64,000 bases of DNA from Methanosphaera sp. ISO3-F5. Its GTDB lineage: Archaea > Methanobacteriota > Methanobacteria > Methanobacteriales > Methanobacteriaceae. Under the pieces are notes generated by a model. The model did not search any database, had not been told where the DNA came from, and saw only the letters and a program-made list of their open reading frames with translations. Of this stretch, positions 9,342-18,609 are shown piece after piece. Every line of letters starts with the position of its first letter. Position 1 is the first letter of the stretch. The position numbers and the translations under genes were made by a program. Location: positions 457,001-521,000 of the forward strand of contig NZ_CP118753.2 of assembly GCF_034480035.2 (NCBI RefSeq), written 5' to 3'.

Positions 9342-10895
9342 ATGTTAGATAAAATAATAAACGAATTACATCTTTACGAAAAAAAATTACTTAAAGAATT
9401 ATCAAAAAATACTGAAATAACTCCTGAAGAAATAGCTAAAAATGAAAACATGCCTCTAAAAGCAGTAACTAGTGCTGCAGGAATGTTATCCAGTAAAGAT
9501 ATTATAACTGTAGATAAAAAATCAACAGATCAAATAAAATTATCTGAAGAAGGAAAAGACTATGTAAACCAAGGCTTACCAGAACACAGAATCCTTAAAG
9601 CTTTACAAGAATTTTCAGAACAAGAAAAAGACGAAGCCACAATAGATGAAATCATAGAAAAATCTGGTGTAACAAAACAACAAATGAACTTTTCTATAGG
9701 AGTAATGATGCGACATAGATGGGTTCGAATGAAAGATGGAAAATTATCTTTAACAGAAGAAGGTAAAACCACAAATATTGAAGAACTACCTCAAGTAAAA
9801 TTCCTAAAATTCATAAACGAAGCAAAAGAGGTTGCTAGTGACAAAATACCAGGGGAATATGATAAAGTCAGACAAGAATTCAAAAAAAGAAAAGAATTGT
9901 TTGATATCAAAACTTCACAAGAATTTAATTTTAAATTAAATGACTTAGGTAAACAAATACTAGATAAAGGAGTAACTATTCAAGAAGAAGCAACACAATT
10001 AACACACGAACAACTAAAAACTGGGTCATGGAAAAATCTACATTACCGAGGATATGATATTAACGCATCTGCTCCAAACACTTTTCCAGGTAAAATTCAT
10101 CCATTACAACAAACAATAGAAGAAATAAGAAGTATCTTCATAGACATGGGATTTGATGAAGCAAAAGGAACAATTCTAGAATCAGCATTTTGGAATTTTG
10201 ACATGTTATTCCAACCACAAGACCACGCCGCAAGAGAAATGCAAGATACATTCTACGTGAATAACCCACCAATTGCAGACTTACCAAATCAAGAATTAGT
10301 AGAAAAAACAAAAATAGAACACGAATGTGGTGGAAATACTGGAAGTACTGGATGGCAATACAAATGGGATGTGGAAATCGCAAAACAAATGGTTTTAAGA
10401 ACCCATACAACAGGTCTATCAGTAAGATACTTATCAGAACATCAACCTCCTCTTAAAATGTTTTCAGTAGGAAGAGTATTTAGACGTGAAACATTAGACT
10501 ACAAACACTTGCCAGAATTCCATCAAGTAGAAGGTATAGTTGCCGGAGAAGATATGAGCTTTAAAAATCTCTTAGGTATTCTCAAAGAATTCTATAGAAA
10601 ATTAGGTTTCAAAGTAAGATTCAGGCCAGCTTACTTCCCATACACATATTTATCAGTAGAATCAGAAATATATGTTCCAGAAAAGAAAAGTTGGATGGAA
10701 TTAGGAGGATCCGGAATGTTCAGGCCAGAAGTACTTGAACCGTTAGGAATAAAAACTCAAGTAGCAGCATTTGGTTTAGGAATTGAACGATTAGCAATGA
10801 TGCGTTGTAACGTCGAAGACATACGTATGCTATATCAAAGTGACATTGGATGGTTAAGAAAATTACCAGTAACAAAAAATGTTAAATCATTTTAG
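9342..10895 (+). CDS. pheS: Phenylalanyl-tRNA synthetase alpha subunit
   Basis: This is the catalytic subunit of the heterotetrameric class II enzyme. The archaeal-type protein (517 residues) begins with winged-helix modules (residues 1-150), followed by the catalytic core. Motif 2 is RVFRRETLDYKHLPEFHQVEG and motif 3 is GFGIER-like (AFGLGIERLAMM). The start follows AGGAGATGAAAATTA. No pheT gene is adjacent. A tiny coiled-coil gene follows 12 bp after the stop. Confidence 0.97.
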   Translation: MLDKIINELHLYEKKLLKELSKNTEITPEEIAKNENMPLKAVTSAAGMLSSKDIITVDKKSTDQIKLSEEGKDYVNQGLPEHRILKALQEFSEQEKDEATIDEIIEKSGVTKQQMNFSIGVMMRHRWVRMKDGKLSLTEEGKTTNIEELPQVKFLKFINEAKEVASDKIPGEYDKVRQEFKKRKELFDIKTSQEFNFKLNDLGKQILDKGVTIQEEATQLTHEQLKTGSWKNLHYRGYDINASAPNTFPGKIHPLQQTIEEIRSIFIDMGFDEAKGTILESAFWNFDMLFQPQDHAAREMQDTFYVNNPPIADLPNQELVEKTKIEHECGGNTGSTGWQYKWDVEIAKQMVLRTHTTGLSVRYLSEHQPPLKMFSVGRVFRRETLDYKHLPEFHQVEGIVAGEDMSFKNLLGILKEFYRKLGFKVRFRPAYFPYTYLSVESEIYVPEKKSWMELGGSGMFRPEVLEPLGIKTQVAAFGLGIERLAMMRCNVEDIRMLYQSDIGWLRKLPVTKNVKSF

Positions 10896-10907
10896 GAGGA
10901 ATATATT

Positions 10908-11057
10908 ATGGTTATAAGTCCTTTAGAATTAAATCTGGAAGCTATAACAAATACAATAACAATGCTTGAAAAAGAAAACAAAGATGAAAACAAAGAAAAA
11001 ATAGACAGTCTCAAAAAAGAACGAGACAAATTATTAAAAGAATTAAAAGTATTTTAA
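10908..11057 (+). CDS. 49-residue charged coiled-coil protein
   Basis: An AGGAGGA site sits 7 bp before the ATG, the strongest ribosome site in this neighbourhood. The peptide begins MVISPLELNLEAIT and then is a Lys/Glu-rich helix with heptad-like spacing to the end (ELKVF). It is placed directly behind pheS in the same direction. No known domain is recognised. The ribosome site and spacing make it likely to be real. Confidence 0.65.
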   Translation: MVISPLELNLEAITNTITMLEKENKDENKEKIDSLKKERDKLLKELKVF

Positions 11058-11106
11058 TTCATAAACTTATTTTTTTTTTTAATTATATTTATTTCAGAGT
11101 GATTAT

Positions 11107-11811
11107 ATGCAATTATTAGTAAGTGCAATAAATCTAGATGAAGCAAAAGAAGCAACAATGGGTGGAGCAGATATTCTAGATGTAAAAAATCCAAAAGAAG
11201 GTTCACTAGGAGCAAACTTTCCATGGATAATCAAAGAAATAAGTAACTATGCAAATAATAATATAATTGTTAGTACTACCATAGGTGATGTACCATATAA
11301 ACCAGGAACAGTATCTCTTGCAGCACTCGGAAGTGCTGTATCAGGTTCAAATTATGTTAAAGTAGGATTATATGGTACAAAAACATATGAAGAAGCATTA
11401 GAAGTTATGAAAGCAGTTGTTAAAACAATCAAAGAATATGATTCTTCAATTACTGTTGTAGCATGCGGATATGCAGATGCATACAAAACAGGCTCAATAG
11501 AACCAGAGTTCATACCAAAAGTAGCGAAAGATAGTGGTTCAGACTTAGCTATGTTAGATACTTACATTAAAGATGGTCACAGATTAACTGATCATATGAC
11601 TACCGAACAATTACAAAACTTTGTTAATACAAGTCATAACTATGGATTAAAAGTTGCATTAGCAGGTTCCGTAAACAAAAATGATGTAGCAATGCTTAAA
11701 AAAATAGGCTGTGATATCATGGGAGTAAGAGGTTGTGTATGTACTCAAGGGGACAGAAATAATGGAACCATCAACCGAGAATTAGTTCAGGATTTAAAAG
11801 ATAATATTTAA
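11107..11811 (+). CDS. mfnB: (5-formylfuran-3-yl)methyl phosphate synthase (4-HFC-P synthase)
   Basis: MfnB makes the furan precursor of methanofuran from two glyceraldehyde-3-phosphates. The 234-residue TIM-barrel protein opens with LLVSAINLDEAKEA and carries the conserved DVKNPKEGSLGANFPWII near 25-42, whose lysine is a catalytic candidate, and LDTYIKDG near 153-160. Methanofuran is the first C1 carrier of CO2 reduction, so this is a methanogen marker. It is a separate gene with its own AT-rich upstream region. Confidence 0.95.
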   Translation: MQLLVSAINLDEAKEATMGGADILDVKNPKEGSLGANFPWIIKEISNYANNNIIVSTTIGDVPYKPGTVSLAALGSAVSGSNYVKVGLYGTKTYEEALEVMKAVVKTIKEYDSSITVVACGYADAYKTGSIEPEFIPKVAKDSGSDLAMLDTYIKDGHRLTDHMTTEQLQNFVNTSHNYGLKVALAGSVNKNDVAMLKKIGCDIMGVRGCVCTQGDRNNGTINRELVQDLKDNI

Positions 11812-11893
11812 TTAGGATTTAAAATAAAAATAATACTAATATAAAATTTTATAAAAAAATGTTTAAAATTATAATAAATAAAGGGGTATTATA

Positions 11894-13384
11894 ATGAATA
11901 AATTTACAGACAAATTAACCAAAGCAGAAGATACTTATACATTTGATGATTTTCTAATAAAACCAGGTTTATCCAGCATAGAACCTAAAGATGTAACATT
12001 ACAAACCAAAGTATCTACCAATTTTGATTTAAACATACCAGTAATTAGTTCTGCTATGGATACAGTAACAGAATCTGACATGGCAATTTCACTAGCAAGA
12101 CAAGGTGGACTTGGAGTAATTCATAGAAACTTAACTATAGAACAAGAAGTAAAAGAAGTTAAAAAAGTAAAATATGCTAATGAACTAACAGTTAAAGAAG
12201 TAATAACCATATCTCCCGAAGAAACTGTATCAGATGCTCAAGAAATTATGGATATGGAAGGAGTAAGTGGATTACCAGTAGTCAATGAAAATAATATAGT
12301 TATTGGTATTATCAGTAGAAGAGATATCAAACCATTACAAGGAAAACATATGAATCGTAAGATTCAAGAAGCTATGACACATAACGTAGTAACTATAACT
12401 GAAAATACTGATTTAGAATCTGCATTGGATTTAGCATACGAAAACAAAGTTGAAAGATTACCAGTAGTTGCAGATAACAATGAACTAGTTGGTATTGTTA
12501 CAATGAAAGATATCCTTGAAAGAAAAAAATATCCTAACGCTGTTCGTGATAAAAAAGGAAGATACTTAGTTGCTGCAGCATGTGGACCCTTTGACATGGA
12601 TAGAGCAATGGCATTAAGTGATGCTGGAGCAGATCTTATAGCAATTGACAGTGCTCACGGACATAAAACAGATATTATAGAATCAGTACGTGAAATGAAT
12701 AAAAATGTAGAATCAGATATTCTTCTAGGAAATATTGCAACTGCAAAAGCTGCAGAAGATATTCTAAAAGCTGAAATTAATGGTATAAAAGTAGGTATAG
12801 GTCCAGGTTCTATTTGTACAACACGTATTGTTGCCGGGGTAGGAGTACCACAATTAAGTGCTGTAAGTAGTGTAGCAGATGTTGCTTCAGATTATGATGT
12901 TCCTGTTATTGCTGATGGTGGATTAAGATATTCTGGGGATATAGCTAAAGCTTTAGCTGTTGGTGCAAATGTTGTAATGGTAGGTAGTTTATTAGCTGGT
13001 ACCACTGAATCTCCTGGTGAAATGACTATTAGAAATGGTAGAAAATACAAACAATATAGGGGAATGGGTTCTCTAGGAGCTATGACTGGGGGAGTAGGTG
13101 CTGGTAAAGACAGATACTTCCAATCAGGTAGTAGTAATATGAATTCTACTAAATTAGTACCTGAAGGAATAGAAGGAGTTGTTCCATATAAAGGAGAAGC
13201 TAGTCAAATAGTTTATCAACTAATGGGAGGTTTAAAATCTTCAATGGGTTATGTTGGAGCTTCTTCTATAAAGGAAATGCATGAAAAAGCAGAATTAGTT
13301 CATATTACTCCTAATGGTATGTCTGAAAGTCATCCACATGATATAACCATAACTAATGAAAGTCCTAATTATCATCCTAGATAA
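11894..13384 (+). CDS. guaB: Inosine-5'-monophosphate dehydrogenase
   Basis: GuaB oxidises IMP to XMP, the committed step to GMP. The 496-residue protein has the barrel start ([12 protein letters not shown]), a paired CBS insertion from about 95 to 210 ([25 protein letters not shown]), and the active-site loop [15 protein letters not shown] with its cysteine near 305. The flap [15 protein letters not shown] lies near 385. The ATG follows AAGGGG. It ends 27 bp before a convergent gene. Confidence 0.97.
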   Translation: MNKFTDKLTKAEDTYTFDDFLIKPGLSSIEPKDVTLQTKVSTNFDLNIPVISSAMDTVTESDMAISLARQGGLGVIHRNLTIEQEVKEVKKVKYANELTVKEVITISPEETVSDAQEIMDMEGVSGLPVVNENNIVIGIISRRDIKPLQGKHMNRKIQEAMTHNVVTITENTDLESALDLAYENKVERLPVVADNNELVGIVTMKDILERKKYPNAVRDKKGRYLVAAACGPFDMDRAMALSDAGADLIAIDSAHGHKTDIIESVREMNKNVESDILLGNIATAKAAEDILKAEINGIKVGIGPGSICTTRIVAGVGVPQLSAVSSVADVASDYDVPVIADGGLRYSGDIAKALAVGANVVMVGSLLAGTTESPGEMTIRNGRKYKQYRGMGSLGAMTGGVGAGKDRYFQSGSSNMNSTKLVPEGIEGVVPYKGEASQIVYQLMGGLKSSMGYVGASSIKEMHEKAELVHITPNGMSESHPHDITITNESPNYHPR

Positions 13385-13410
13385 TTAACATTTAAACCCC
13401 TTTATTTTTA

Positions 13411-14304
13411 TTAAGATTTTAATTCTTTAATATCTTCAGGATATTTACCAAGAATACGTTCCATTATTGACATCTTTTTGATTTCTGCGAACATAACATT
13501 GTACTTTTTATTTTCATTTTGAACATCATTGAATTCTTCATGTAATTTGTTTAAATTTTCTACTATATGTTTATAATCACTTCTTGCTGTTCTAGTGTCT
13601 TTTTGTTGTTGTTTTAATTCTTCTGTTAATGTTTTCAATGATTCATTTAAAACAGTATTTTCATTTTTTAAATTTTCATATAACTCTTCTAAGTTATCGT
13701 ACTGTTTTTGAAGTAATTCTTTTTCTCTTAGAGGTATATCAGAGTTTCCTTTTAATTTTATGTTTTCTTCGGTTAGTTTGTGATTGTTTTCTTCAATTGT
13801 TTTATTTTGATCTTCTAGTTTTTTGTTCTCTTTTTCTAGTTGTTCTATTTTTTCTAAGGTTTCATGTAATTTTGAATCAGTGTTTTCTTTATTATTTTTT
13901 ATAATTTTTAGTTGATTATTTTCTTCAGTAATTTTTTTATTTGCTTGTTCTGACTCATTTAACTTATTTTTGATATCAGAATTATTTGACTTTAATATTT
14001 TATTTTCATTATTTAATAGTGAAATCTTATTATTTAGGTCTGCTACTTCTTTATCTAAAATATTATTTTTTTCTTGTATATCATGTAACTTATTTTCGTC
14101 TATTTCTATCTTTTCTTTTAAAGTAGTAATTTCCTGTTTTAATATTTCATATTCGTTAATGTCTATTAACTTATCTTCATTATATGCTACTAATATACTT
14201 TCTAATGCTTCACCAATTTTAATTCCTTTAGTTTCAGCATTTTTTTTAAACTTATGCCATTCTTCAATATTTTTAATTCGTGCAGTAGCTTGACCAGATG
14301 TCAT
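13411..14304 (-). CDS. Predicted ribbon-helix-helix DNA-binding protein with long coiled coil
   Basis: Residues 1-45 (TARIKN, then EEWHKFKKNAETKGI and KIGEALESILVAY) have the strand-helix-turn-helix shape of a ribbon-helix-helix DNA-binding domain. From about residue 45 to 280 the protein is an almost unbroken Glu/Lys/Asn/Leu coiled coil (LKEKIEIDENKLHDIQEKN and similar). A short C-terminal segment ends GKYPEDIKELKS. The family was not recognised. The gene reads out of a 0.7-kb field of GTTAAC palindromes, which could be its own binding sites. DNA-binding domain plus long coiled coil is the plan of some plasmid-partition and chromosome-organising proteins, but that role is inference. Confidence 0.7.
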   Translation of the reverse strand: MTSGQATARIKNIEEWHKFKKNAETKGIKIGEALESILVAYNEDKLIDINEYEILKQEITTLKEKIEIDENKLHDIQEKNNILDKEVADLNNKISLLNNENKILKSNNSDIKNKLNESEQANKKITEENNQLKIIKNNKENTDSKLHETLEKIEQLEKENKKLEDQNKTIEENNHKLTEENIKLKGNSDIPLREKELLQKQYDNLEELYENLKNENTVLNESLKTLTEELKQQQKDTRTARSDYKHIVENLNKLHEEFNDVQNENKKYNVMFAEIKKMSIMERILGKYPEDIKELKS

Positions 14305-14346
14305 AATAATTCACCATTAGCTAAATTAATTATATTAAAAAATAGT

Positions 14347-15045
14347 GTTAACATATGTTTTACTTTTTGTTAACAGGAAATGGTATGTTAACAATTTGTT
14401 AACAATTATTTATCTTTTAAAGTATACTGATATTATATTGTATCTGTGAACCTTTGTTCTATCTGTACTCAATCTAGTTACCTTTTTTATAAATATTTTT
14501 TTAGTTAACATCTTGTTAACATTTCTTTCTTGTAACTAAGTTTGTGAGTACTACTATATAAATGTTGTTAACAAATGTTTTCAAAATGTTTTATAATATT
14601 AACATAACTTTTTATTTTTAAAACATCTTGTTATCATATGTTATCACTAAAATTATTGTTAACATTTTGTTAACATTATATTTTTAGATCTATTTTTAAT
14701 ACTTTATATCCTACTTACGTTCTATTTACTCTATTTACATAAAGTTAACTTTTGTTAACAATTAACTTTTTTTTCCATCATAACATATACTCTGATTTTA
14801 TATGCTCCATAATTGTTAACAAACTTAAAACGTTTTGTTAATCTTATTTAACTATTTGTAAACTTTTTTTAATATATGTTTTGATAAAATTATTTAGTTA
14901 ACATATTTGATGTCTTTGTTAACTTTTTAAAATATTTGGTTATCAATTTACATTGCAAATATACTAAAAATAACTTATATTTTAATATTTAAGGGGAGAT
15001 GATATTACAAAATGTCATGTTTTATTGATGTTTTCATTTGTTAAC
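14347..15045. repeat. Field of 15 GTTAAC palindromes (consensus TGTTAACA)
   Basis: Exact GTTAAC begins at 14347, 14369, 14387, 14398, 14504, 14515, 14567, 14658, 14669, 14744, 14754, 14815, 14897, 14918 and 15040. Eleven of these extend to TGTTAACA. Near matches GTTATC (14630, 14640, 14939) and GTTAAT (14836) add to the field. At about 20% GC, 0.2 copies would be expected in this length. Several neighbours are 10-11 bp apart, and others 21-22 bp, which is one or two helical turns. The 764-bp gap between 14304 and 15069 holds no gene. Confidence 0.85.
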
Positions 15046-15068
15046 ATAATAAAAAAAATAGTTAAATA

Positions 15069-16238
15069 TTAATTAGGTAAGGTTATATAATCTTCTAATT
15101 TAATATTTTTTGATATTGCTTTTTCTTTATTTTTTGGTGACATAAATAATGCTAAATCAGCATAATTATACTGAGCTTTTTTCAATGAATCAATTATTGT
15201 TGAAACTTCGGTTAAAGGTTTCAATCCATCTGATGTTTCTACTTGAACATTCATTTTTTTATAAGATAATTCTTCTGGCATATCTATTATAACTTCTTCA
15301 GGTTTTATATCTAATTTCTTAGCTATTTCTTCTTCTGCTTCTGTTAAATATTTTTCATCCATTTCTACTATTGCTGATGGATCATTGAATTGGGCTAAGT
15401 TTATAGTATCTGTTTTCTTATATAACTGTCGAGTATCTAAATTTTTCATAGTTTGTTCTGGTAATCCTTTTGTATTTCTAGTAATATTTATTAAATCACC
15501 ATCATCCAAATACCTTAATTCTTCCTCAGTAACAGTTCCATCTTCTAATAATCGTGACAATGACACTTTGAACATACTATTGACAATTCTTGTTGTATGA
15601 TGTTGGTATACTGTAGGATACATAAAATATCTTGCAAGTAATGTTGATTCAGCTGCTTGAACTCCTTTTGGTGTAAGTACAAGTTTGTCTTCATTATATG
15701 TTAAACTGTATATTAATCGTTCAGTATCTATTACGCCATATGCAACACCAGTATAATAGGAATCTCTTGCTAAGTAGTCCATTCGATCTACATCTAAATC
15801 TCCAGATATTATCTTACCAAATTTTGTTTTTCCATCAACAATATTGTTTATAAGTTTTACATCAAATTGTTCTTCAATAATATCGGTGATGCTTGAATTT
15901 GCTATTATTTCTTTGGTCACATATTCATGTTTGTGTTTTAATGCTTTTTCTGATACGTGTGAAAATGGTGAATGTCCTATATCATGTAATAATCCACATA
16001 CTCGTAGTAATGATATTACTTCATTGTCTAATCCTAATGTTTGTCCTACTTTGTTTGCTAAGTATAATGTTCCTATAGAATGTTCAAAACGTGTATGATT
16101 AGCACCAGGATACACTAAGTTTGTGAAACCTAATTGTTTTATTCTTCTTAGTCTTTGCATTTCAACAGTATCAATAATTTTTAATTCAAAATCGGTTAAA
16201 TGCAAGTCACCATGAATACTATCTCGTATAAATCCCAT
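15069..16238 (-). CDS. HD-domain phosphohydrolase (dGTPase-like)
   Basis: This protein of about 389 residues has the HD signature RFEHSIGTLYLANKV near 50 and LLHDIGHSPFSH near 84-95, with the later DLDVDRMDYLARD. Such proteins hydrolyse phosphate esters of nucleotides, often dNTPs. The exact substrate is unknown. The ATG at 16238 (MGFIRDSIHGDL) is preferred to an upstream TTG at 16247 because GAGAG is better placed and the family starts there. It is cotranscribed behind nadM with an 18-bp gap. Confidence 0.85.
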   Translation of the reverse strand: MGFIRDSIHGDLHLTDFELKIIDTVEMQRLRRIKQLGFTNLVYPGANHTRFEHSIGTLYLANKVGQTLGLDNEVISLLRVCGLLHDIGHSPFSHVSEKALKHKHEYVTKEIIANSSITDIIEEQFDVKLINNIVDGKTKFGKIISGDLDVDRMDYLARDSYYTGVAYGVIDTERLIYSLTYNEDKLVLTPKGVQAAESTLLARYFMYPTVYQHHTTRIVNSMFKVSLSRLLEDGTVTEEELRYLDDGDLINITRNTKGLPEQTMKNLDTRQLYKKTDTINLAQFNDPSAIVEMDEKYLTEAEEEIAKKLDIKPEEVIIDMPEELSYKKMNVQVETSDGLKPLTEVSTIIDSLKKAQYNYADLALFMSPKNKEKAISKNIKLEDYITLPN

Positions 16239-16256
16239 TTTAAACAACTCTCATGT

Positions 16257-16799
<543 letters not shown>

Positions 16800-17061
16800 T
16801 CACTTTTTCAGTTATTTCTATTATTTGTTATCTATTTTATGTTTTCTTATTATTTATACTTTTCAATGATTTTTAGACTATTTTTAATTATTTACACCTA
16901 TAAATTAAATTATATTAATTTTTATTTAAATATTCCTTAAGTTTTTTTTCTTTTTTCTTAATTTTGGATGTTTAAAATTTTATTTTCAAAAAATTTTTTT
17001 TTTTACTAAAAAACTTTAAATAGTTATTTGAAGATATATTAATATGTATTATTTTTCTCAT

Positions 17062-17133
17062 AGTCCTTTAGGGTAGTGGCAATCCTACGAGACTCTGGAT
17101 CTTGTGACAGCGGTTCGACTCCGCTAAGGACTA
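17062..17133 (+). tRNA. tRNA-Gln (anticodon CTG)
   Basis: The 72-nt sequence folds as a full cloverleaf. The acceptor stem AGTCCTT pairs with AAGGACT. The D arm carries GG and A21. The anticodon stem CGAGA pairs with TCTTG around the loop CTCTGGA, and the T arm is AGCGG/TTCGACT/CCGCT. The loop gives anticodon CTG (codon CAG). The first pair A1-T72 is the identity feature used by archaeal GatDE on tRNA-Gln. The discriminator is A, CCA is not encoded, and a T tract follows at 17134. A TTTAAATA box about 45 bp upstream is a likely promoter. Confidence 0.93.
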
Positions 17134-17155
17134 TTTTTCTTATTATGGTGTTTCT

Positions 17156-18217
17156 ATGACTACTAATTATTCTGAAGAAATATTCGAAACTAATTTTTTT
17201 AAAATAATAAAGAAAGATGATGCTTTAATTCTTAATTTAAAACAGGACAATAATGTGTTAATTTCATCCTGGTTAAATGGTGGATTAAAACATAATATGA
17301 AAAACATTGTTAATCAAAGTATTTCTGATGAAGATTATAATATGATGGCTAATGGTGACTTTGACAGTTTTCAAGAATATAAATTTCAAAAATTAAATTT
17401 ATCCCCACTAACATCTGCAGGTCTTATTACATCAGCATGTATGGATAATTATGCTATTTCAACAAAAAAATATGAAAAATTAGAAGTGACTAGTATCATA
17501 ACAGCTGGAGCTGATAAGAATGCTGTAAAAGCAGGTGATAAAGCATCTTTTTATGAATATAATAATCATTATTTCTCACATTTTGGTACAATAAACATCA
17601 TTACTATTATAAATGCAAACTTGGAAGATGGAGCATTAGTTACAGCATCCATAACTGCTACTGAAGCAAAATCCAGTATCCTCCAAGATTTAAAAATAGA
17701 AAGTCAATATTCTAATTTTATTGCTACAGGAACTGGAACAGATGGAATAGCAATAATTTCTAACAAAAATAGTGAAAATCATATTGAAAATGCAGGTAAA
17801 CACTCAAAATTAGGTGAACTAATAGCTACAAGTATCCGAGATGCATTAAAAAAAGCATTATATCTACAAACATTCATGTCAATAGACTATCAGAGTACAG
17901 TATTAAGTCGCTTATCACGTTTTAATATATTATTTGATGATTTCTATGAACAATCCTCTGAAACAAATAAAATCGCATATGCCAGCAAATTCTATCACTT
18001 TAATAACAATAAAGAAAATGTATCATTTATTAGTTCTATAGTTAACTTAATTGATGAAGTTCAATTACAATTATTGACATGGGATGATGTTGAAACAGTA
18101 ATAAAGCAATTAATTAAATATTATTTAAATGTTGAAGTACCTGAAAAAAAATTAAAAGAAAAAAATGATGTATTAAACTTGTTGATTAAATCAGTTAATT
18201 TACATCTATTTGATTAA
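17156..18217 (+). CDS. cbiZ: Adenosylcobinamide amidohydrolase (CbiZ)
   Basis: CbiZ removes the aminopropanol side chain of salvaged cobinamide so that it re-enters archaeal B12 synthesis. The 353-residue protein shows the family core LITSACMDNY, IITAGADKNAVKAGD near 120-134, INIITIINANLEDGALVTA and ATEAKSSILQDL, then ATGTGTDGIAI and GKHSKLGELIA. It starts at an ATG after GGTG, just behind tRNA-Gln. Its last 12 bp overlap the convergent usp gene. Methanol-using methanogens need much corrinoid, which fits. Confidence 0.9.
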   Translation: MTTNYSEEIFETNFFKIIKKDDALILNLKQDNNVLISSWLNGGLKHNMKNIVNQSISDEDYNMMANGDFDSFQEYKFQKLNLSPLTSAGLITSACMDNYAISTKKYEKLEVTSIITAGADKNAVKAGDKASFYEYNNHYFSHFGTINIITIINANLEDGALVTASITATEAKSSILQDLKIESQYSNFIATGTGTDGIAIISNKNSENHIENAGKHSKLGELIATSIRDALKKALYLQTFMSIDYQSTVLSRLSRFNILFDDFYEQSSETNKIAYASKFYHFNNNKENVSFISSIVNLIDEVQLQLLTWDDVETVIKQLIKYYLNVEVPEKKLKEKNDVLNLLIKSVNLHLFD

Positions 18218-18601
18218 AATTATTGGAAGTTTAATGTTTTTTAAAACATTCTGTGTGAAACTACCCAGTAAAGTACTGGTTATACCTGTTTTTCCATGTG
18301 TTCCTAACATTATACTATCAGCTTCACTCTTTCGGGTTAATGTCATTAAATCATATTTGGGACTGCCATAAATTATTTGACTTTCACATTCCACATCATT
18401 TTCTACAGCATAATCTACAATTGTTTTAATATATTGTTGGGCTTCACTTTCCAGTTCATCATAAGGTCTGGTTGAACCTTGATCAATAATATGTGTAACA
18501 ATTACTTTTCCACCAGTCTTTTTAGCTAATTTCACTGCTTCAAAACCAGCTTTTTCTGCCAATTTTGATCCATCTGTTGGAACTAATATTTTTTCAAACA
18601 T
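18206..18601 (-). CDS. Universal stress protein (UspA family)
   Basis: The 131-residue protein starts MFEKILVPTDGSKLAEKA and has the ATP-binding pattern LGTHGKTGITSTLLGSFTQNV near 99-118, typical of single-domain Usp proteins that bind ATP and dimerise. Its role is undefined. It follows atwA by 8 bp in the same direction and is probably cotranscribed with it. The 3' end overlaps cbiZ. Confidence 0.9.
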   Translation of the reverse strand: MFEKILVPTDGSKLAEKAGFEAVKLAKKTGGKVIVTHIIDQGSTRPYDELESEAQQYIKTIVDYAVENDVECESQIIYGSPKYDLMTLTRKSEADSIMLGTHGKTGITSTLLGSFTQNVLKNIKLPIILIK

Positions 18602-18609
18602 CTTTTCAC

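Noticed and set aside
14347-15045. Cdc6/Orc1 origin boxes in the GTTAAC field
   Set aside because: Origin boxes known in archaea are longer and not palindromic, and no cdc6 gene is adjacent. A palindrome bound by the neighbouring RHH protein is the simpler reading.
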